Below are positions 35,580 to 45,304 of a stretch of 64,000 nt of DNA, in pieces; the first letter of the stretch is position 1; the number at the start of each line of letters is the position of its first letter. The notes under the pieces are model-generated. The model was not told where the DNA came from. It searched no databases and worked only from the letters and a program-made list of their open reading frames with translations. The position numbers and the translations under genes were made by a program. The DNA comes from Candidatus Poribacteria bacterium. GTDB taxonomy: Bacteria > Poribacteria > WGA-4E > WGA-3G. The DNA lies in assembly GCA_958295815.1 (NCBI GenBank), contig OY282374.1, forward strand, positions 2,190,856-2,254,855, given 5' to 3'.

Positions 35580-36275
35580 ATGCGTTCCTATGTAAATACC
35601 GTGTTAGTGGAGAGACAACGTTTCATTGTTCTTCTCCTGATAAGTCTTTACCTCATTGCCATGGGGTTTGAGGTATTAGCACTCACCGCAGAGACTGTGA
35701 TGGATAATGTGTTGGAAGTTTATGAAGATATCGAAGATTATGCTGCAGTTGTTCATACTTACAGCGCGGATTCTATGGATGTCTCTGGAAGTGTTTTTGA
35801 AAATCAGCCGCCACGTGTTGCCTTCAACCTCTTTTTCCGCAAACCTGATGAACACGCCATTGAAGAGATTGGCGATTCCCGCCAGGGGATATTCCGAATT
35901 GAGTTGCTGAGCACCTTGGTACACCTGACCCGCCTTGAGATGCGGCTCCGCAGTAAAATGTTTCTGCTTGGACACGAGTGTCACGTGCTGGAAGTCGTTG
36001 ACCCCGATAAACTTGGAGATAAGGCAGTGCTCTGGATATCGCCCCGGGAGTGGAAAGTGCTACAACTCACCCTCTTCATCAAATCCATTGAGTTTGCGAG
36101 AACACGATTCACATACGTGCCTGGCAATACGGGCAACCCTCTCCCCATCGAAACCCGGAGTTTTTTTCCGATCTCCAATCAGATCTTAATCAATCGCGTT
36201 GAGGGTTATCGGATCAACATAGGGCTGCCCTCAGAAGTTTTTGAGGTGCGTCAAGCCGAAGAAGCTACCAAGTAA
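35580..36275 (+). CDS. LolA/outer-membrane-lipoprotein-sorting-like exported protein
   Basis: A 231-residue protein with an N-terminal signal ('FIVLLLISLYLIAMGFEVLAL') and then a beta-rich region reminiscent of LolA/LolB-type folds: 'VMDNVLEVYEDIEDYAAVVHTYS', 'RVAFNLFFRKPDEHAIE', 'LLGHECHVLEV' and 'FARTRFTYV'. The family ferries or senses lipoproteins in the periplasm; here the specific role is unknown. It ends 14 bp before the large LRR protein gene in the same direction, so they probably share a transcript. Confidence 0.6.
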   Translation: MRSYVNTVLVERQRFIVLLLISLYLIAMGFEVLALTAETVMDNVLEVYEDIEDYAAVVHTYSADSMDVSGSVFENQPPRVAFNLFFRKPDEHAIEEIGDSRQGIFRIELLSTLVHLTRLEMRLRSKMFLLGHECHVLEVVDPDKLGDKAVLWISPREWKVLQLTLFIKSIEFARTRFTYVPGNTGNPLPIETRSFFPISNQILINRVEGYRINIGLPSEVFEVRQAEEATK

Positions 36276-36289
36276 CAGGAGACATTATT

Positions 36290-39200
36290 ATGATTCGTTT
36301 TAAAAATAGGGCATATATTGTCTTAATCTTGGTCCTCTTATTGAGTCCCGCATCTGTTAGTCATTCTGTTGGTCATTCCAATGTTATCCCCTTAACGCAC
36401 GAAGGGACATTTGCCTATCCTAAATGGACATGGAATCGTGGACTCCCTACAAAAGGAGGTTCTCTGAGTATGGATCTCAACTTCACTTTCGATCCTATGT
36501 TAGTACACGTAAAACTTCCGGGAGAAATTCTCGTTCATGAAGAGAAGAGAACAATTAAAGTGAATGGCACCGAGGGACATTTCAGCGTTCAAGGCGGTAG
36601 CACTATAACTGGAGAAGTCGTCATGGACTTCGGGCTGCCGTCCCTGTCAAAGTTTCTCTGGGGGGTGAATGATAATGTTCGCATCTCCCGTAAAATACCT
36701 ATTTCTTATGTTTCCTATCCGCATGGAAGTTCTGATGGAAAGTGGAACAACAAAGTGGCTCTTAACAATTTTTTCCTTAATGGCACCCGATTTTGGGATG
36801 ATATAGGTCCAGATGTGTTGATATCTTTTACTTACAGTTCAGGCCGCCCCGAGCTCAACCTAAAGGTTGAAACTCCGGGATTCGTGGGCACTGGTGTATG
36901 GGATACCGACATTACCTCCAATATTGCTGACTTCCTCCCAGAACCCTTTTTGGAAGGCTCCGATGCCCAGTCAGCAAAGATTCTTGCCAATCACTTTATG
37001 GACTACTTTGATGTAAATATGTATTTTGGTCTCAGGATCTGGAGCGAGTACACCTTTGCTTGTGAAACCTTAACTGTAAATGAAACCGTCATAACAGACG
37101 CAGACCAAGCTGTTCCTGCCCCGAACTTCGATCCGACTGCGGAAACATATCAGATTGAGAGCAGCTACGATGAAGTTTTCACTTACGGACTCAATCTTAT
37201 TGTTAAACCGGGTTCCGCTTCCGCTAAGTTTGTAGTGCTGAAAGATCTTGAGTTGTGGAGTTACGAGGCACAAGTGCCGGAAAGTCACGTTTCTATCCTT
37301 CCCAAGAAGCGTTATGATATGGATTTCAAGGATATTTCTACCAAGGGAAAGATTTATACATCATATCATTTCTCCAGAGAAGGATTTGCAACAGGACCCG
37401 CACCCTACATAATACCAGATGACTCGTTACGTGGTGCAATACGAAGAGAACTCGGTTTGGACCCAGGTCATCCTCGAAAACTTACGCGAGCGGATCTGCG
37501 ACAGTTAACGCACCTGAGTGCGTCCGTCAGCAGTAGTAATGGTCTTAATGGACTTCAGCATGCGGTCAATTTAAGGTCATTGGCTGTTGGAGGGAATTTT
37601 TCAGATCTGTCTCCTGTGTCCAAACTCAAAAAACTGGAGTCTCTGAATGTCGGTACCAGCGCGCTTTCCGAGGTATCACTATCCAAACTTCCAAATCTAA
37701 AGACCCTGAATATCGATCGTACTCCGCTCACGAAGGTTACTCTGTCAGAACTCGTAAGCCTGACAGAGTTGCAGCTTCCCGTCGGTTCCCTCTCAGAACT
37801 TTCTCTGTCCAGACTTCCAAACCTGAAGACCCTGAATGTCGGTTATAACCCACTTTCCAAGGTCTCCGTGTCAAATCTCGGAAGCCTAACGGAATTGGAA
37901 TTTGTTAGCCACACACTCTCAGAGTTGTCGCTGTCTAACCTAAAAAATCTGGTGCGGTTGAGTCTTGAGGGCAGTACTATTTCAAAACTGTCACTGTCGA
38001 ATCTACCAAATCTACGCGAGATGCGTCAGGAAAGACACATAGGTAGATGGGGACCGGTGCCGTATGAACAACCGCTTGATATGGATCTTTCTCACCTCGG
38101 TATCTCAGAGTTGTCGCTATCTAAACTCCCACACCTGAAGGAATTGGATATTAGCAACAATCGTATTTCAGATTTATCGCTCTTAAAAGGAACCGAAAAT
38201 CTGACCCATCTACACCTTGGTGGCAATGGTATTTCAGATATATTCCCACATCTCAGTGGTTCTAAGCATTCAAGACTGATATGGTTGAATCTCAGTAACA
38301 ATCTTCTCACTTCAGTCGGTATGTCCGTTGGTGTCCTGCTCAATCCAAACCTCAGGGTATTAGATCTTAGCCACAACAATATCTCACGTCTACCTCCAAG
38401 GCTTGGTTTAAACACAGAGTTGACACACTTGAACCTTGCTAACAACCAAATTTCAGATCCGATTACTCTGTTGCCGCCGAGATTCCGAAGGCTGACGCAC
38501 CTGAAACTTGATAACAACCAAATTTCGGAACTTTCTTTGTCAGGTGCCCCAAAAAATCTGGAATTGATGAGCTTGGCGAATAATCCTCTCTCGAAAGTAT
38601 CTCTGTCAGATCTTCCGAAATTAATCCATGTTGACATCTATGGCACGTCCGCATCTTCTTATATTAGTAGCCGTCTTACGGAAGTATCTCTTTCAGGACT
38701 CACAAACGTGACAGGCTTGACGTTGTCCGAGCATCCACTTCTTTCAAAAGCATCCGTGTCGGATCTCCCAAACCTGGAACATCTCAATATTTCCCTCAAT
38801 CCTCTCCTTCCGGAAGTTTATTTGTCTGGAATCCCAAACTTGAAATACTTACGGTTTGCATGGAACAAAAATCTTTCAACATTATCTCTACCCGAACTCC
38901 CAAACCTAACGACCTTGATATGTATCGACAATTCTCTTTCAGATGTGTCATTCGTAAAAGAACTTGCAAGTCTGACGGAGCTGGAACTTAGCGACAACCT
39001 TATATCAGATGTTGCACCTCTGTCTAACCTCATAAACCTGACGGAGTTGGGACTTAACAATAACCTTATATCAGATGTTGCACCTCTATCTAATCTCACA
39101 AGCCTGACGAAACTGAAACTTGGGAACAACCTTATATCAGATGTTGCACCTCTATCTAACCTCACAAACCTGACGGAACTGGAACTTAGGAACAACTTTA

Positions 39201-39832
39201 TTTCAGATGTCGCACCTCTGTCTCATCTCACAAATCTAACGTTTCCGACATTTTACAACAACCCAGTCCACCCTGACTCGCTTCGCACATATAGAAAGGA
39301 AATAGGGATGGTATTTTCCCCTCCTTCTGAGCTGCCTGTTCTTATAAAAATCTCTGGTGACGGTCAAATAGGTGCACCCGATGAGACTTTGCCAGAACCA
39401 TTTGTGGTTCAAGCACTGGATGAAAACGAAAAGCCGGTGATAGGAGCGTTTATCAGATTTTTTCTTTACGAAGGTGAAGGCACACTCAGGACTCCGCTCC
39501 CTACCCCAGTTGGTGCCACCGATGTTACTATCACCGATGTTGATGGTAAGGCAGAAACAACGCTGACGCTGGGACCGAACCCGGGTTCAAACAGGGTCGC
39601 CGCAATTGGTTATGATGGGTTTAAAGCTATTTTTACTGCCACCGCTACTCTTGATGTGCGAACAGCCTCGCAGATTGCTGAAGATGTTAATGGCGATGAT
39701 GTGGTCAACATTCAGGATTTGGTATTCGTCGCCTCGAACCTTGGACAAACCGGCGAACATGCGGCGGATGTGAATGGCGATGGGATCGTTGATATTTTAG
39801 ATCTCGTTAAGGTTTCTGGGGAATTACAGTAA
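36290..39832 (+). CDS. large secreted leucine-rich-repeat protein with dockerin end
   Basis: A 1180-residue exported protein. Signal peptide 'RAYIVLILVLLLSPASVSHS'. Residues about 30-360 form a beta-rich region of no recognised family. From about 380 to 1000 there are more than 20 leucine-rich repeats of 'L..LPNLK.L...NPLS.VSLS' and later 'LTNLTELEL..N.ISDVAPLS' type (internalin-like). Then comes an invasin/Big-1-like Ig domain (about 1015-1120, 'PEPFVVQALDENEKPVIGA'). The end has two dockerin-like loops ('EDVNGDDVVNIQDLVFVAS', 'DVNGDGIVDILDLVKVSG'). Likely a surface adhesin or ligand-binding protein. Confidence 0.9.
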   Translation: MIRFKNRAYIVLILVLLLSPASVSHSVGHSNVIPLTHEGTFAYPKWTWNRGLPTKGGSLSMDLNFTFDPMLVHVKLPGEILVHEEKRTIKVNGTEGHFSVQGGSTITGEVVMDFGLPSLSKFLWGVNDNVRISRKIPISYVSYPHGSSDGKWNNKVALNNFFLNGTRFWDDIGPDVLISFTYSSGRPELNLKVETPGFVGTGVWDTDITSNIADFLPEPFLEGSDAQSAKILANHFMDYFDVNMYFGLRIWSEYTFACETLTVNETVITDADQAVPAPNFDPTAETYQIESSYDEVFTYGLNLIVKPGSASAKFVVLKDLELWSYEAQVPESHVSILPKKRYDMDFKDISTKGKIYTSYHFSREGFATGPAPYIIPDDSLRGAIRRELGLDPGHPRKLTRADLRQLTHLSASVSSSNGLNGLQHAVNLRSLAVGGNFSDLSPVSKLKKLESLNVGTSALSEVSLSKLPNLKTLNIDRTPLTKVTLSELVSLTELQLPVGSLSELSLSRLPNLKTLNVGYNPLSKVSVSNLGSLTELEFVSHTLSELSLSNLKNLVRLSLEGSTISKLSLSNLPNLREMRQERHIGRWGPVPYEQPLDMDLSHLGISELSLSKLPHLKELDISNNRISDLSLLKGTENLTHLHLGGNGISDIFPHLSGSKHSRLIWLNLSNNLLTSVGMSVGVLLNPNLRVLDLSHNNISRLPPRLGLNTELTHLNLANNQISDPITLLPPRFRRLTHLKLDNNQISELSLSGAPKNLELMSLANNPLSKVSLSDLPKLIHVDIYGTSASSYISSRLTEVSLSGLTNVTGLTLSEHPLLSKASVSDLPNLEHLNISLNPLLPEVYLSGIPNLKYLRFAWNKNLSTLSLPELPNLTTLICIDNSLSDVSFVKELASLTELELSDNLISDVAPLSNLINLTELGLNNNLISDVAPLSNLTSLTKLKLGNNLISDVAPLSNLTNLTELELRNNFISDVAPLSHLTNLTFPTFYNNPVHPDSLRTYRKEIGMVFSPPSELPVLIKISGDGQIGAPDETLPEPFVVQALDENEKPVIGAFIRFFLYEGEGTLRTPLPTPVGATDVTITDVDGKAETTLTLGPNPGSNRVAAIGYDGFKAIFTATATLDVRTASQIAEDVNGDDVVNIQDLVFVASNLGQTGEHAADVNGDGIVDILDLVKVSGELQ

Positions 39833-39898
39833 GGGTGTTGTGCATTTCTGATTCTCCTCGATTAGTAACATGTATCGCAAAACGGCGGGAGAGAACCA

Positions 39899-41071
39899 AT
39901 GATTCATGTAGGCGTTGGACATTCACATGAGCTTTCCACTACGGAAGCAGCGGAGCGTGCGACACGCATGGCAATGGGGAACGCAGGTATCGCTAAAGCC
40001 GATCTTGCCATTGTGTTTGCAACCATTAATTATCAAACGGAATACCAAGAATTATATCAAGCAGTTCAAGTAAATTCCAGTTGCGATGAGCTTATCGGTT
40101 GCAGTGGAATGAGTGTCCTAACTTCTGCAGGCGAATTTGAAGGAGAACCCGCTATCGCTGTGATGGTGATTCGATCTGAAGAAATTTCTGCTATACCGTT
40201 TGCTGCACAGGGCACAGAACCCGAAATTAGCGCGCAAATACAGGCGCAAATTCAACCTGAAATACACGATGATTCACTTCTCGTAATTTTTCCAGATATC
40301 CGCGCAGTAAATCCGGCAGAACTCGTTAATCACATTGGGAGTGATGGAGTAGAGATCCCTATCGTCGGTGCTGCGGTCTCAGGCGACGCAACAGGCGCGC
40401 AGATGTACCATTGGAAAGGTGAGCAGGCGACGGAGAGCGGCGTCACAGGCGTTCTACTAACCGGAGATTTCAGTACAGAGATCGGGGTCGCACAGGGATG
40501 TCAACCTATTGGGAAACCGCGGGAGGTTACAAGCGTTGATGGGCGCGTCATTTTTGAATTAGACGGTGAACCCGCATTAGAAAGTTTCAAAGGGACACTA
40601 CAACTTTTAACACAAGACGATATTCGTAGGTCGGGTGGCACGGTTTTCGTCGGAATTGCAATGGATGCTGAAAACAGAAACCCAACTCGGGGTGATTTTC
40701 TAATTCGTAATCTTATTGGTGTTAACGAAGAACATGCCGCAATCGCGGTGTCCGAGGAAGTCACAGAAGGGCAATTAATCCAATTTCACCTTCGGAATCC
40801 GGCTGCTGCTGCAGAAGAAATTCGGGCGATTATCGAGCGGTTAGCTGAGAAAGCACACTCACAACCACCGGCATTCGGACTCTATTTTAATTGCTTAGGG
40901 CGTGGCAAAGGACTCTATGGCTCAGCAAATCACGACATCAGCGTTATCCAAGATAAATTTCCAGGACTACCCATTATCGGATTCTTCGGAAATTCAGAGT
41001 TCGCCCCAATTGGTGGACGCAACTTCGCACATGCTTATACAGGGGTCTTTGTCCTCTGTACTGCAAATTGA
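39899..41071 (+). CDS. FIST domain signal-sensing protein
   Basis: A 390-residue soluble protein containing FIST_N (about 10-200; 'DLAIVFATINYQTEY', 'LIGCSGMSVLTSAGEF', 'IPIVGAAVSGDATGAQMYHW') and FIST_C (about 215-375; 'AFGLYFNCLGRGKGLYG' and 'PIIGFFGNSEFAPIGGRNF', both family hallmarks). FIST domains are thought to bind small ligands such as amino acids and usually precede signalling domains. Here the protein stands alone with no GGDEF, kinase or methyl-accepting domain, so its output partner is unknown. The SMP-30 gene begins 85 bp downstream. Confidence 0.9.
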   Translation: MIHVGVGHSHELSTTEAAERATRMAMGNAGIAKADLAIVFATINYQTEYQELYQAVQVNSSCDELIGCSGMSVLTSAGEFEGEPAIAVMVIRSEEISAIPFAAQGTEPEISAQIQAQIQPEIHDDSLLVIFPDIRAVNPAELVNHIGSDGVEIPIVGAAVSGDATGAQMYHWKGEQATESGVTGVLLTGDFSTEIGVAQGCQPIGKPREVTSVDGRVIFELDGEPALESFKGTLQLLTQDDIRRSGGTVFVGIAMDAENRNPTRGDFLIRNLIGVNEEHAAIAVSEEVTEGQLIQFHLRNPAAAAEEIRAIIERLAEKAHSQPPAFGLYFNCLGRGKGLYGSANHDISVIQDKFPGLPIIGFFGNSEFAPIGGRNFAHAYTGVFVLCTAN

Positions 41072-41156
41072 TGTTGTTATCAAGTTCGCAATATCCACAG
41101 ATCACTATCAATAGTAAAGTCTCGCCTGCTATACATACCCAAGAAGGAGCCAATGA

Positions 41157-41996
41157 ATGATCGAGGAACTTTTTGTTGCACAAGATTTTACGCCGGTCAA
41201 CGGGTTTACATCCGGGATAGAGGGACCCGCCTGTGACGCAGATGGCAACCTATACGCCGTCAATTATGCTAGACAACACACTATTGGCAAAGTAACACCC
41301 GATGGCACCGAAAGTGTTTTTGTCGAGCTGCCAACGGATAGTATCGGGAACGGTATCCGTTTTGACAGTAAAGGTTTCATGTTTATCGCCGATTACACTA
41401 ACCACAATATCCTAAAAGTGGACATGGCGACACAAGGCATCACTGTCCATGCCCATGAACCTACAATGAATCAACCGAACGATATTGCGATCGGCGCGAA
41501 CGATATCCTCTATGCCAGCGATCCGAATTGGGCGGAGTCAACCGGACAAATTTGGCGAATAGATACAGATGGAAAGGTAACCCTGCTTGAGGCGGACATG
41601 GGAACCACGAACGGGATTGAGGTGAGTCCTGATGAAAGTGTGCTGTATGTCAATGAATCAGCGCAACGTAACATCTGGGCATACGACCTATCTCCTGAAG
41701 GTGAGATTAGCAATAAACGTTTGCTAATTCAGTTCCGTGATTTCAATATGGACGGGATGCGATGTGATATTGAAGGCAACCTATATGTCACTCGGCACGG
41801 CAAGGGTACAGTGGCAAAACTATCCCCCGCAGGTGAAGTAATATTGGAAGTAGCATTGACAGGCAAACTCTGCTCGAATATTGCTTTCGGTGGTCCAGAT
41901 GGATGTACATGTTACGTCACAATGGCAGATCGGGGCAATGTGGAGGTATTCCGCGCTGATCTACCGGGCAGAAGTTGGCAGCTGTTCCAGTCATAG
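41157..41996 (+). CDS. SMP-30/gluconolactonase-like hydrolase
   Basis: A 279-residue six-bladed beta-propeller protein. Family signs are 'GPACDADGNLYAVNY' (with the early Glu/metal region 'FTSGIEGPACD'), 'PNDIAIGANDILYASDP' (the Asn-Asp metal ligands), 'NGIEVSPDESVLYVNES' and 'DGMRCDIEGNLYVTRHGKG'. The family hydrolyses sugar lactones with a divalent metal ion. No signal peptide is present. The ATG follows aaggagc by 7 bp. Confidence 0.88.
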   Translation: MIEELFVAQDFTPVNGFTSGIEGPACDADGNLYAVNYARQHTIGKVTPDGTESVFVELPTDSIGNGIRFDSKGFMFIADYTNHNILKVDMATQGITVHAHEPTMNQPNDIAIGANDILYASDPNWAESTGQIWRIDTDGKVTLLEADMGTTNGIEVSPDESVLYVNESAQRNIWAYDLSPEGEISNKRLLIQFRDFNMDGMRCDIEGNLYVTRHGKGTVAKLSPAGEVILEVALTGKLCSNIAFGGPDGCTCYVTMADRGNVEVFRADLPGRSWQLFQS

Positions 41997-42044
41997 CATA
42001 AATGTGGTCGCGACCCGATCCCGACGCAGATGAGAGGTTCCCAG

Positions 42045-42272
42045 ATGTTAGTGAAACTCCAGATGACGGACTACCTGATCTACGCTGAACTCGATAAGAC
42101 CGAGAGCGTCACGCACTTGGCATCAAAGAACTGCATCTGCGTTCAGACGTGCTATGCGATCCTACACGAGATTGAGGCGCGCGGGGATTATGCAGTGAAC
42201 TGGGGCACTCCGGATAATGGGTATTCCGATACCGTCTGGATTTCGCGAAACACAACTGAAAGGAAACCTTAA
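42045..42272 (+). CDS. small hypothetical protein
   Basis: A 75-residue soluble protein of unknown family; ATG 42045 (after gagagg) is preferred over 42030. The middle 'VTHLASKNCICVQTCYAILHEIEARGDY' could form a helix-turn-helix-like pair of helices, but I do not recognise a family. It ends 14 bp before the DUF4268 gene, which has its own ribosome site, so the two may be co-transcribed. Confidence 0.5.
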   Translation: MLVKLQMTDYLIYAELDKTESVTHLASKNCICVQTCYAILHEIEARGDYAVNWGTPDNGYSDTVWISRNTTERKP

Positions 42273-42286
42273 GGAGATACTAAATT

Positions 42287-43216
42287 ATGCCGGATTTGGG
42301 CATATTGAAAACTATTAATCTACGCGTCCAATGGGAACACGAAGACGAACACTTCACGCCGTGGTTGTCGGAAAACTTGGCTCTATTAAACAAGGTTTTG
42401 AATATGAATCTTGAAAAGGTTGACGACCACGTTAAAGTTGGCCGTTATGAGTGTGACTTGCTATGCCGTAACAGGAAAGATCGTTCATACGTAGTCATTG
42501 AAAACCAATTAGCGGAGTTTGACCATGATCATCTGGGTAAAGCATTGGTTTATACAGCCGGATTAGACGCACGTACTGTTATCTGGATTGCAGAACACTT
42601 TACCAATGAACACCGAAAAACCCTTAACTGGTTGAACGAAAATACGCATGACGATTTTAAGTTTTTTGGTGTGCAACTTGAGGTAGTTCAAGTTGAAAAT
42701 TCACCCTATGCTCCGAAGTTTAATATTATCGTAACGCCCAATAACTGGATACGTCCTTTCATAATAAGGGACGACTATTGGAGGGATTTTGCACACTATT
42801 TAGAGCAGCAAGGTAGTAGCCTTAAGGTGCTGAGGTGGCATGGAGGTCCTAATCGTCTTGGTTTTTATCTCGGTTATGGCGATAATAACGGTCAGCACCC
42901 TGACTACTGGATTTCAGCAGGAAAAAGTGGAGGCTTCATTGCAGCTAACTTCTGCATAAATAAACAAAACTTACCAAACATCCAGCAGTGGTTCGCAAAC
43001 AATAAGCGGGGAATTGACCGAAAATTTACTGAGGAATTTGATGAGGAACCCAAACGTCCCCCGCATCCCTATGTAGAAGTCGGAGTCGCCGAAAAATCTA
43101 ACACTGAAACAGAATACACCTATGAGTTTGAATGGTTTCGCGAAAGACTTGAAAAGTTAAAGCGACTTTTTAAGCAGCGCGGTGAGATTAATTTCTTGTC
43201 AGGTGACGACCTTTAG
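42287..43216 (+). CDS. DUF4268-type protein with PD-(D/E)xK-like nuclease region
   Basis: A 309-residue protein. The N-terminal half looks like a restriction-endonuclease-like fold: 'LSENLALLNKVLNMNLE', then 'VGRYECDLLCRN' (Asp), 'YVVIENQLAEFDHDHLGKAL' (Glu-x-Gln, a known variant of the E-x-K motif) and 'GLDARTVIWIAEHF'. The C-terminal half fits the DUF4268 family ('VLRWHGGPNRLGFYLGYG' and a late Arg/Lys-rich helix 'RERLEKLKRLFKQRGEIN'). Such proteins are often found in defence or mobile regions. The substrate is unknown, and the nuclease assignment is an inference from motif spacing. Confidence 0.7.
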   Translation: MPDLGILKTINLRVQWEHEDEHFTPWLSENLALLNKVLNMNLEKVDDHVKVGRYECDLLCRNRKDRSYVVIENQLAEFDHDHLGKALVYTAGLDARTVIWIAEHFTNEHRKTLNWLNENTHDDFKFFGVQLEVVQVENSPYAPKFNIIVTPNNWIRPFIIRDDYWRDFAHYLEQQGSSLKVLRWHGGPNRLGFYLGYGDNNGQHPDYWISAGKSGGFIAANFCINKQNLPNIQQWFANNKRGIDRKFTEEFDEEPKRPPHPYVEVGVAEKSNTETEYTYEFEWFRERLEKLKRLFKQRGEINFLSGDDL

Positions 43217-43314
43217 TGTGAAAAAGGCAATAATTTACCCACAACTTAGTCTACTATACCTCCAGCATCTGAAAACCGTTTTAGGCATTCTCACAACTTT
43301 TTTCGGGAAACAGA

Positions 43315-43506
43315 ATGATCTCAGAAAAACACTGGAAAATATTAGAGGACGCTAACAGGCAGTTAGCGTTATATTTTGAGAAACTTTGCAAAGCGCGCAC
43401 CGACCGCGATACGCATCGTATCAAGATGGCGGAGATGGACTATTTTCACGCATTGCAACACCTTCGCGTCTCGGTGGAAGCGGCTGTCACGACGTTTGGA
43501 TCATAA
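43315..43506 (+). CDS. small helical hypothetical protein
   Basis: A 63-residue charged, helical protein ('HWKILEDANRQLALYFEKL', 'RIKMAEMDYFHALQHLRV'). No signal peptide or known motif. It lies 98 bp after the DUF4268 gene in the same direction. Modest confidence that it is expressed. Confidence 0.4.
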   Translation: MISEKHWKILEDANRQLALYFEKLCKARTDRDTHRIKMAEMDYFHALQHLRVSVEAAVTTFGS

Positions 43507-43589
43507 TCATACTGTTCAAAACGAACGCACATTGAGATCTTTTCGATCCATACGGCATCAAGATAACCAGTGAGAGAACCCTCTCTATC

Positions 43590-43735
43590 CTATCGCGTCT
43601 TCCCATCCTTAAACCGCGCAATCGCACCGCGTTCGGCTAACTCCGCTTTGGCATAATGCGCTGGCATCTGCGACGACTTCCAGCGTTCTGCGACTTGCAT
43701 ATCGACAACGGATGTTCCCACTGGTGTGAGGGACA
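43590..43735 (-). pseudogene. tyrosine-recombinase C-terminal fragment, copy 1
   Basis: Minus-strand frame reading 'VGTSVVDMQVAERWKSSQ' then 'MPAHYAKAELAERGAIARF' to a stop. This resembles the end of phage-type integrases, where a 'GWKSS.M..HYA' segment holds the nucleophilic Tyr. Sequence upstream in this frame is not integrase-like, so only the 3' end survives. A closely similar, frameshifted copy lies at 49808-49925. Confidence 0.5.
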
Positions 43736-44033
43736 ACAGAGCGACAATTGTTGTGTTCTGAATGTAACGCAAATAGACATTTGAAACATTGAACAACTTC
43801 TGTTGATCCTGTTGGTGCCTTACGGTTAGTGCAGCATACCGCCCTCGGATGTGTCTGTCAGTCGTGATGTCTATTCCTCCTAAAGTAGGGGAGCTCTGAA
43901 AAAGGGTTGCCAAATAGTTGAATAGCGTCTAAGTAAATTCAGTTGTCCTACCCTCAATTTTATGGTATTCTTAATAGCATTGAAAACGGGCTGTGCTAAC
44001 TGCTAATTCACATTAATCTAGGAATGAAGAATC

Positions 44034-44252
44034 ATGACGCAACTTCTTGAGAAAGTCCTTACCGAGGTTCAGAAACTACCGCCGGAACAACAGGATGCCA
44101 TCGCTGCTGTGATTCTTGAAGAATTAGAAGATGCGCAGCTCTGGGAGAGGGCTTTTTCCGAATCACAGGATAAGCTCTCCCAACTTGCGCAGAGAGTTCG
44201 GACTGATATTAATGCAGGACGCATCAAAAAGATGGACATTGACGAGTTGTGA
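44034..44252 (+). CDS. antitoxin-like protein, orphan
   Basis: A 72-residue protein of the pattern 'LTEVQKLPPEQQDAIAAVILEEL ... WERAFSESQDKLSQLA', typical of small type II antitoxins paired with RelE/ParE-like toxins. No toxin gene follows: the next 250 bp (44253-44509) have no credible frame. It may be a solitary antitoxin or the remnant of a lost pair. The ATG follows a modest aggaatgaag site. Confidence 0.6.
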   Translation: MTQLLEKVLTEVQKLPPEQQDAIAAVILEELEDAQLWERAFSESQDKLSQLAQRVRTDINAGRIKKMDIDEL

Positions 44253-44509
44253 ACTCATTCGCGATACTCACAATGCCTATATAAGAGCGAGAACAGAGAT
44301 TTGGATGCGGGTGTGTACACCCCGACAGCGTTCTGAGCATTGACCTCGCTCGGATAAGACCTGCGTGATAAATTAACATCCGCTGTGGCTACTACCAGAG
44401 AAGAAAACATAGCCCCAGACAGAACCATCATTCGACTTTGATGGCGCGCTGCGGTAACTTGAATAAAAATCAATGCTGAAATTATCATTACACTGAAAGG
44501 AACAAATTA

Positions 44510-44896
44510 ATGGGCAAAACATCTGATGCACGAAGGAAAAATGAACCACCGGGACCCAAAATAGGAATTAACCGGAATGCGGCAGGGCATGCTATTGCTC
44601 CTATTACGGTAGAAATGCCCGATGGAACCTCGATTCGCCGTCGCTATGGATCGGTCACGTTCGTTGAGGTAATAGAAAAGATTGGAATAGAACGAGTAAG
44701 AGACCTTCGCATAGAATCTAGGAATGTTCCGCTTGTTGGGACTATTGAGTACTCTGATATCTGTCAAACACAATCTGGATTTTATTACATAGTGACGGCA
44801 AGTACTACTAGGAAAAAAATAGAAATACTTCGGGAAATAGCCGACCGCCTTGGTATCGACATGGAACCTCGTTTCGATGAGAGTCCATGGTATTGA
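44510..44896 (+). CDS. hypothetical protein
   Basis: A 128-residue soluble protein, basic at its start ('MGKTSDARRKNEPPGPKIG'), with no recognised family. The ATG has a clear gaaagga ribosome site. Its last codons, 'GIDMEPRFDESPWY', are followed out of frame by a second, diverged version encoding 'GIDIEVRFDESHVDFIV', so the 3' end has been duplicated or replaced. Confidence 0.6.
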   Translation: MGKTSDARRKNEPPGPKIGINRNAAGHAIAPITVEMPDGTSIRRRYGSVTFVEVIEKIGIERVRDLRIESRNVPLVGTIEYSDICQTQSGFYYIVTASTTRKKIEILREIADRLGIDMEPRFDESPWY

Positions 44897-44942
44897 TATA
44901 GAAGTTCGTTTCGACGAGAGCCACGTAGATTTTATTGTTTAG

Positions 44943-45209
44943 CTTACGTTTTCGATTTCGCCAAGATATTGGAGGAGAAAATGGCAGGATATTCTAACAC
45001 TCGCGCATGTCTCTGAAGTCCTTGAAAACGATAAGCATATTGATTTTCATCTGGACAGTGAGCCTCAAGGTTGGGGACAGCTTCGAGAAGAAGCACGACC
45101 ATTTTTCAGGAAAATCACAATTTACGAAGCAAAACTCAAGAAAATTCAGGGTAGGAGCCTATGGCCCGGAGATGGTTGGCCCGAATTTGAACATCCCAAT
45201 TTTTTTTGA
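44943..45209 (+). pseudogene. startless coding remnant
   Basis: An 88-codon open frame with protein-like composition ('LTLAHVSEVLENDKHIDF', 'SEPQGWGQLREEARPFF', 'IQGRSLWPGDGWPEFEHPNF') but no ATG, GTG or TTG start in frame. I prefer this frame to the overlapping one starting at 45007. Function unknown; probably the 3' end of a decayed gene. Confidence 0.35.
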
Positions 45210-45304
45210 GCATGTGAACTGATAGGGACATTATCGCGCTGGCGGTGGTACCAATGTTTGTTGAGGGTAAAACCTTATGGAATACGTCGTTTACTCCACT
45301 ATGA

